The position numbers were made by a program, and so were the translations under genes. Source: Lachnospiraceae bacterium (GTDB lineage: Bacteria > Bacillota > Clostridia > Lachnospirales > Lachnospiraceae). From it: a DNA stretch of 64,000 nucleotides. The notes below the pieces were generated by a model. The model ran no database searches and was not told where the DNA came from. It worked only from the letters and a program-made list of their open reading frames with translations. How positions within the stretch are numbered: the first letter of the stretch is position 1; each line of letters begins with the position of its first letter. Shown piece after piece: positions 61,530 to 64,000 of the stretch. The DNA is taken from assembly GCA_021153325.1 (NCBI GenBank), contig JAGKTQ010000007.1, positions 1 through 64,000 on the forward strand, in the 5' to 3' direction.

Positions 61530-64000
61530 TTAGTATTCTTCTAAATATTGTTCAAACTGTTCCATACTCATCAGTACTTTTCTAGGTTTTGTTCCTTCCT
61601 CTTCGCCAACTACACCAGCATCACACAACTGATCCATAATACGAGCCGCTCTGTTAAAACCTATCTTAAACACTCTTTGCAGCATTCCAATAGATGCTTT
61701 ATCTTTTTCAATGATGAATTTTCCTGCTTCTTCAAAATACTGATCCCGTTCTGCGCCGCCAGCACCACCACCAGCACTTGATGAACTTCCCATATTTTGA
61801 ATTTTTACTTCTATCTCTTCATTATATGTATTTCCAAGTGTTTGATTTTTCAAAAAGTCCACTACATCTGAGACTTCTTTATCGGATACAAAAGCACCTT
61901 GAATACGTGCCGGTTTTGGATATCCTTGTGGATAAAAGAGCATGTCTCCCTTACCTAAAAGTTTTTCTGCACCATTCATATCCAAAATAGTTCTGGAATC
62001 CACACCACTGGAAACCGCAAATGCCACACGGCTAGGCATGTTTGCTTTGATCAGACCGGTAATCACATCTACGGAAGGTCTCTGAGTTGCAATGATCAAA
62101 TGAATGCCACATGCTCTGGCAAGCTGTGCCAGACGGCAAATTGCTTCTTCCACTTCACCAGCAGCTACCATCATAAGATCCGCCAACTCATCTACGATAA
62201 TAACAATCTGTGGCATCTTAGCAGGCGCATCTGCATCTCCAGAATCCTGCATACTCTCTACCTTCTTGTTATATCCTTTTAAGTCACGAACGTTATAATC
62301 CGCGAACTTCTTATAACGGTCTGTCATTTCTGCTACCGCCCATTGAAGCGCCGCTGCTGCTTTTTTCGGTTCCGTAACAACTGGAATCATCAAATGTGGA
62401 ATACCGTTATAAACACTGAGTTCTACGACCTTCGGATCGACCATGATCAATTTTACATCATCAGGATGTGCTTTATACAAAATACTCATGATCAGTGTAT
62501 TAATACATACCGATTTACCAGAACCGGTAGAACCTGCAATGAGCATATGTGGCATTTTGGCAATATCTGTAACAATGACTTTACCAGCAATATCCTTTCC
62601 AACTGCAAACGCGAGATTGGATGGAAATTCTTTAAATTCTTTTGATTCCAAAAGATCTCTGAGCGCGACTGTACTGTTCTCTTTGTTTGGTACTTCAATT
62701 CCGACTGCCGCTTTTCCAGGAATTGGTGCTTCAATTCTAATATCTGTCGCTGCCAGATTTAATTTAATGTCATCCGCAAGACCTACAATTTTGCTGACCT
62801 TGACTCCCTGCTCCGGCTGAAGCTCATACCGGGTAACCGATGGACCCTGACTAATATCCGTTATCGTAACACGTACACCAAAAGTATTCAAGGTCTGCTG
62901 CAGTCTTGTTGCCGTTTCTCTTAAAGCATTCATGGAATCGCCGGCTTTATTAACACCTTTTTGCAGTCTGGAAAGCGGTGGGAAAATATACTTCTTTGGT
63001 ACTTTCTTTTTGGCTGCCGCAATATCAGAAGCAAGCTGTGCATTTACAACACCATTTTCCGTTTTCTTCTCTGCCGGCTTCGCAACCGGACGACTTCTTC
63101 CAGTTTCATTCACAGGCGTCATGTTTTCATGATAGTTCCGGCTTTCTTGTACAAATTCCTCTTCGAAAGCTGTCTCCTCATAAGAAGGATTGCTCTCATA
63201 ATAATCGTCCTCATAGGAAGTATCACTTGGATAACTTTCTTCTTCATAAGGAATTTCCTCTTCTTCATAATCCTCATTGAAGGTAACTTGATGTGCAGTA
63301 TGGATATTGATTTTTTCAAAGTCCGGCATCTGACTATATATATCCGTTCTTTCCGCTGCGTTATCCATGTTTTGCACCGGCATGTCCGTAATATCATCTA
63401 TCATGATTTCATGAATATCATCGCGGGATGCTTCCTCGTAGTTTTCCTTTAAAGCCGTATCCAGCATAACTCCGGATACTTTTTTATCCATTCTTAAAAT
63501 CTTCTCATTTTCTTTTTCTTCTTCTCTTAATCTTCTTTGTTCCACAGCCTCTTGGCGTCTGCGCTCCATTTCTTCTCTTCTTGCTGCCGCCCGTTCTCTT
63601 CTAAGTTCTGCATCATCTCTGGAACGCTCCATCACTTTATGGCTTCCGCTCACTACACTATCAACAAAAGTCTTTTCTGTAATGATGACCATACAGATGA
63701 TACCAGCCACGATCACAACAAGCACTGTACCTACCGTGGATAAAAAATGATATAGCAAATAGGCTACACTTCCAAATAAAGCTCCGCCACCATTCCTGTT
63801 CTCCCTACAACGATTGTATATCTCTCCTATATTATAAGCTGCTTCTTCATGCAAATTTCCTGCTAATAGTTCAAAAATAACGCCAAGCAGCACAACTAAG
63901 ATTGCCCCTGCTATCAGCTTCCTTCGTGCAATGGAACTGCCCTGATTGATCGTACCGAATGCAATAGCAAGAAATAGAATGATAGGTGCTACATATGCAA
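61530..64000 (-). CDS. ftsK: FtsK/SpoIIIE-family DNA translocase (5' end outside the window)
   Basis: Hexameric DNA motor that clears chromosomes from the division septum. The frame is open through 64000, so only the last 823 residues or so are visible; the GTG at 63893 is internal. The visible order is membrane helices (end of the FtsK N-domain), a Glu/Arg-rich coiled linker, an acidic Tyr/Glu-rich linker, the motor with Walker A GSTGSGKSVC and Walker B IVIIVDELADLMM, and a C-terminal gamma winged helix (IGMLQRVFKIGFNRAARIMD). FtsK against SpoIIIE roles cannot be separated. It precedes fhs by 16 bases. Confidence 0.94.
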   Translation of the reverse strand, partial: AYVAPIILFLAIAFGTINQGSSIARRKLIAGAILVVLLGVIFELLAGNLHEEAAYNIGEIYNRCRENRNGGGALFGSVAYLLYHFLSTVGTVLVVIVAGIICMVIITEKTFVDSVVSGSHKVMERSRDDAELRRERAAARREEMERRRQEAVEQRRLREEEKENEKILRMDKKVSGVMLDTALKENYEEASRDDIHEIMIDDITDMPVQNMDNAAERTDIYSQMPDFEKINIHTAHQVTFNEDYEEEEIPYEEESYPSDTSYEDDYYESNPSYEETAFEEEFVQESRNYHENMTPVNETGRSRPVAKPAEKKTENGVVNAQLASDIAAAKKKVPKKYIFPPLSRLQKGVNKAGDSMNALRETATRLQQTLNTFGVRVTITDISQGPSVTRYELQPEQGVKVSKIVGLADDIKLNLAATDIRIEAPIPGKAAVGIEVPNKENSTVALRDLLESKEFKEFPSNLAFAVGKDIAGKVIVTDIAKMPHMLIAGSTGSGKSVCINTLIMSILYKAHPDDVKLIMVDPKVVELSVYNGIPHLMIPVVTEPKKAAAALQWAVAEMTDRYKKFADYNVRDLKGYNKKVESMQDSGDADAPAKMPQIVIIVDELADLMMVAAGEVEEAICRLAQLARACGIHLIIATQRPSVDVITGLIKANMPSRVAFAVSSGVDSRTILDMNGAEKLLGKGDMLFYPQGYPKPARIQGAFVSDKEVSDVVDFLKNQTLGNTYNEEIEVKIQNMGSSSSAGGGAGGAERDQYFEEAGKFIIEKDKASIGMLQRVFKIGFNRAARIMDQLCDAGVVGEEEGTKPRKVLMSMEQFEQYLEEY

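Overview
The window is A+T-rich chromosomal DNA from a low-G+C, endospore-lineage anaerobe of the class Clostridia, most likely a Lachnospiraceae-type gut bacterium. The basis is the sporulation pair yqfC/yqfD, an NfnAB-type transhydrogenase, formate-tetrahydrofolate ligase next to folD, both Min proteins and SepF, a rod-shape operon that continues into minCDE, and a 968-residue PBP2. The genus cannot be fixed from the sequence. Almost everything is a core gene. I see no rRNA, tRNA, CRISPR, prophage or insertion sequence, and no stretch above 300 bases lacks a gene. All but four genes lie on the minus strand; the exceptions are the partial gene at the left edge, the AI-2E transporter with dtd, and one MFS transporter.

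Layout, read in transcription order where it matters. 1-2165 (+): the 3' end of an unidentified gene, an AI-2E/PerM-family permease and dtd. 3003-2371 (-): a cytidylate-kinase-like protein with its own promoter and terminator. 5744-3148: aroB-lspA-rluD. 8582-5877: a HlyD-type membrane protein, yggS and sepF. 9127-8708: a lone small P-loop protein. 19625-9229: radC-mreB-mreC-mreD-PBP2-minC-minD-minE-rodA-mgsA-dacF, which joins the elongation machinery, the division-site selector, a methylglyoxal synthase and a D,D-carboxypeptidase. 26916-19674: mutS-mutL-miaA, a methionine-gamma-lyase-like PLP protein and a DUF4321 membrane protein. 28688-27039: a SulP anion transporter. 38709-28842: a BofC-like protein, two flavoproteins, proB-DUF896-fthC-proA, an unidentified protein, pepT and miaB. 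44644-38780: yqfC-yqfD-phoH-(degenerate PgpH)-ybeY-flippase. 49553-44677: a half-size EamA transporter, a VOC protein, a frameshifted membrane protein, an unidentified exported acidic protein, a PAP2 phosphatase and pyrimidine-nucleoside phosphorylase. 51981-49713: a polar amino-acid ABC transporter, divergent from the MFS gene at 52173. 54543-53402: a zinc-ribbon membrane protein and rlmH. 57277-54642: nfnA-nfnB and a Dabb protein. 64000-57463: ftsK (5' end outside the window), fhs, folD and a zinc-ribbon/TPR/chitobiase-like membrane protein.

Functional themes are cell-envelope growth and division (mre, rodA, PBP2, min, sepF, dacF, flippase, ftsK), one-carbon and redox metabolism (fhs, folD, fthC, nfnAB), proline synthesis, mismatch repair and RNA modification (rluD, miaA, miaB, rlmH, ybeY, dtd as proofreading). 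I found no obvious self-contained new system. The most interesting deviations are inside core genes: a PgpH homologue without its catalytic His-Asp, an MreB with an altered phosphate-2 motif, a PBP2 with about 240 extra residues, an MgsA with Glu at the catalytic-base position, an uncharacterised protein with a possible nuclease-like signature in the proline operon, and a two-membrane-segment gene split by a frameshift.
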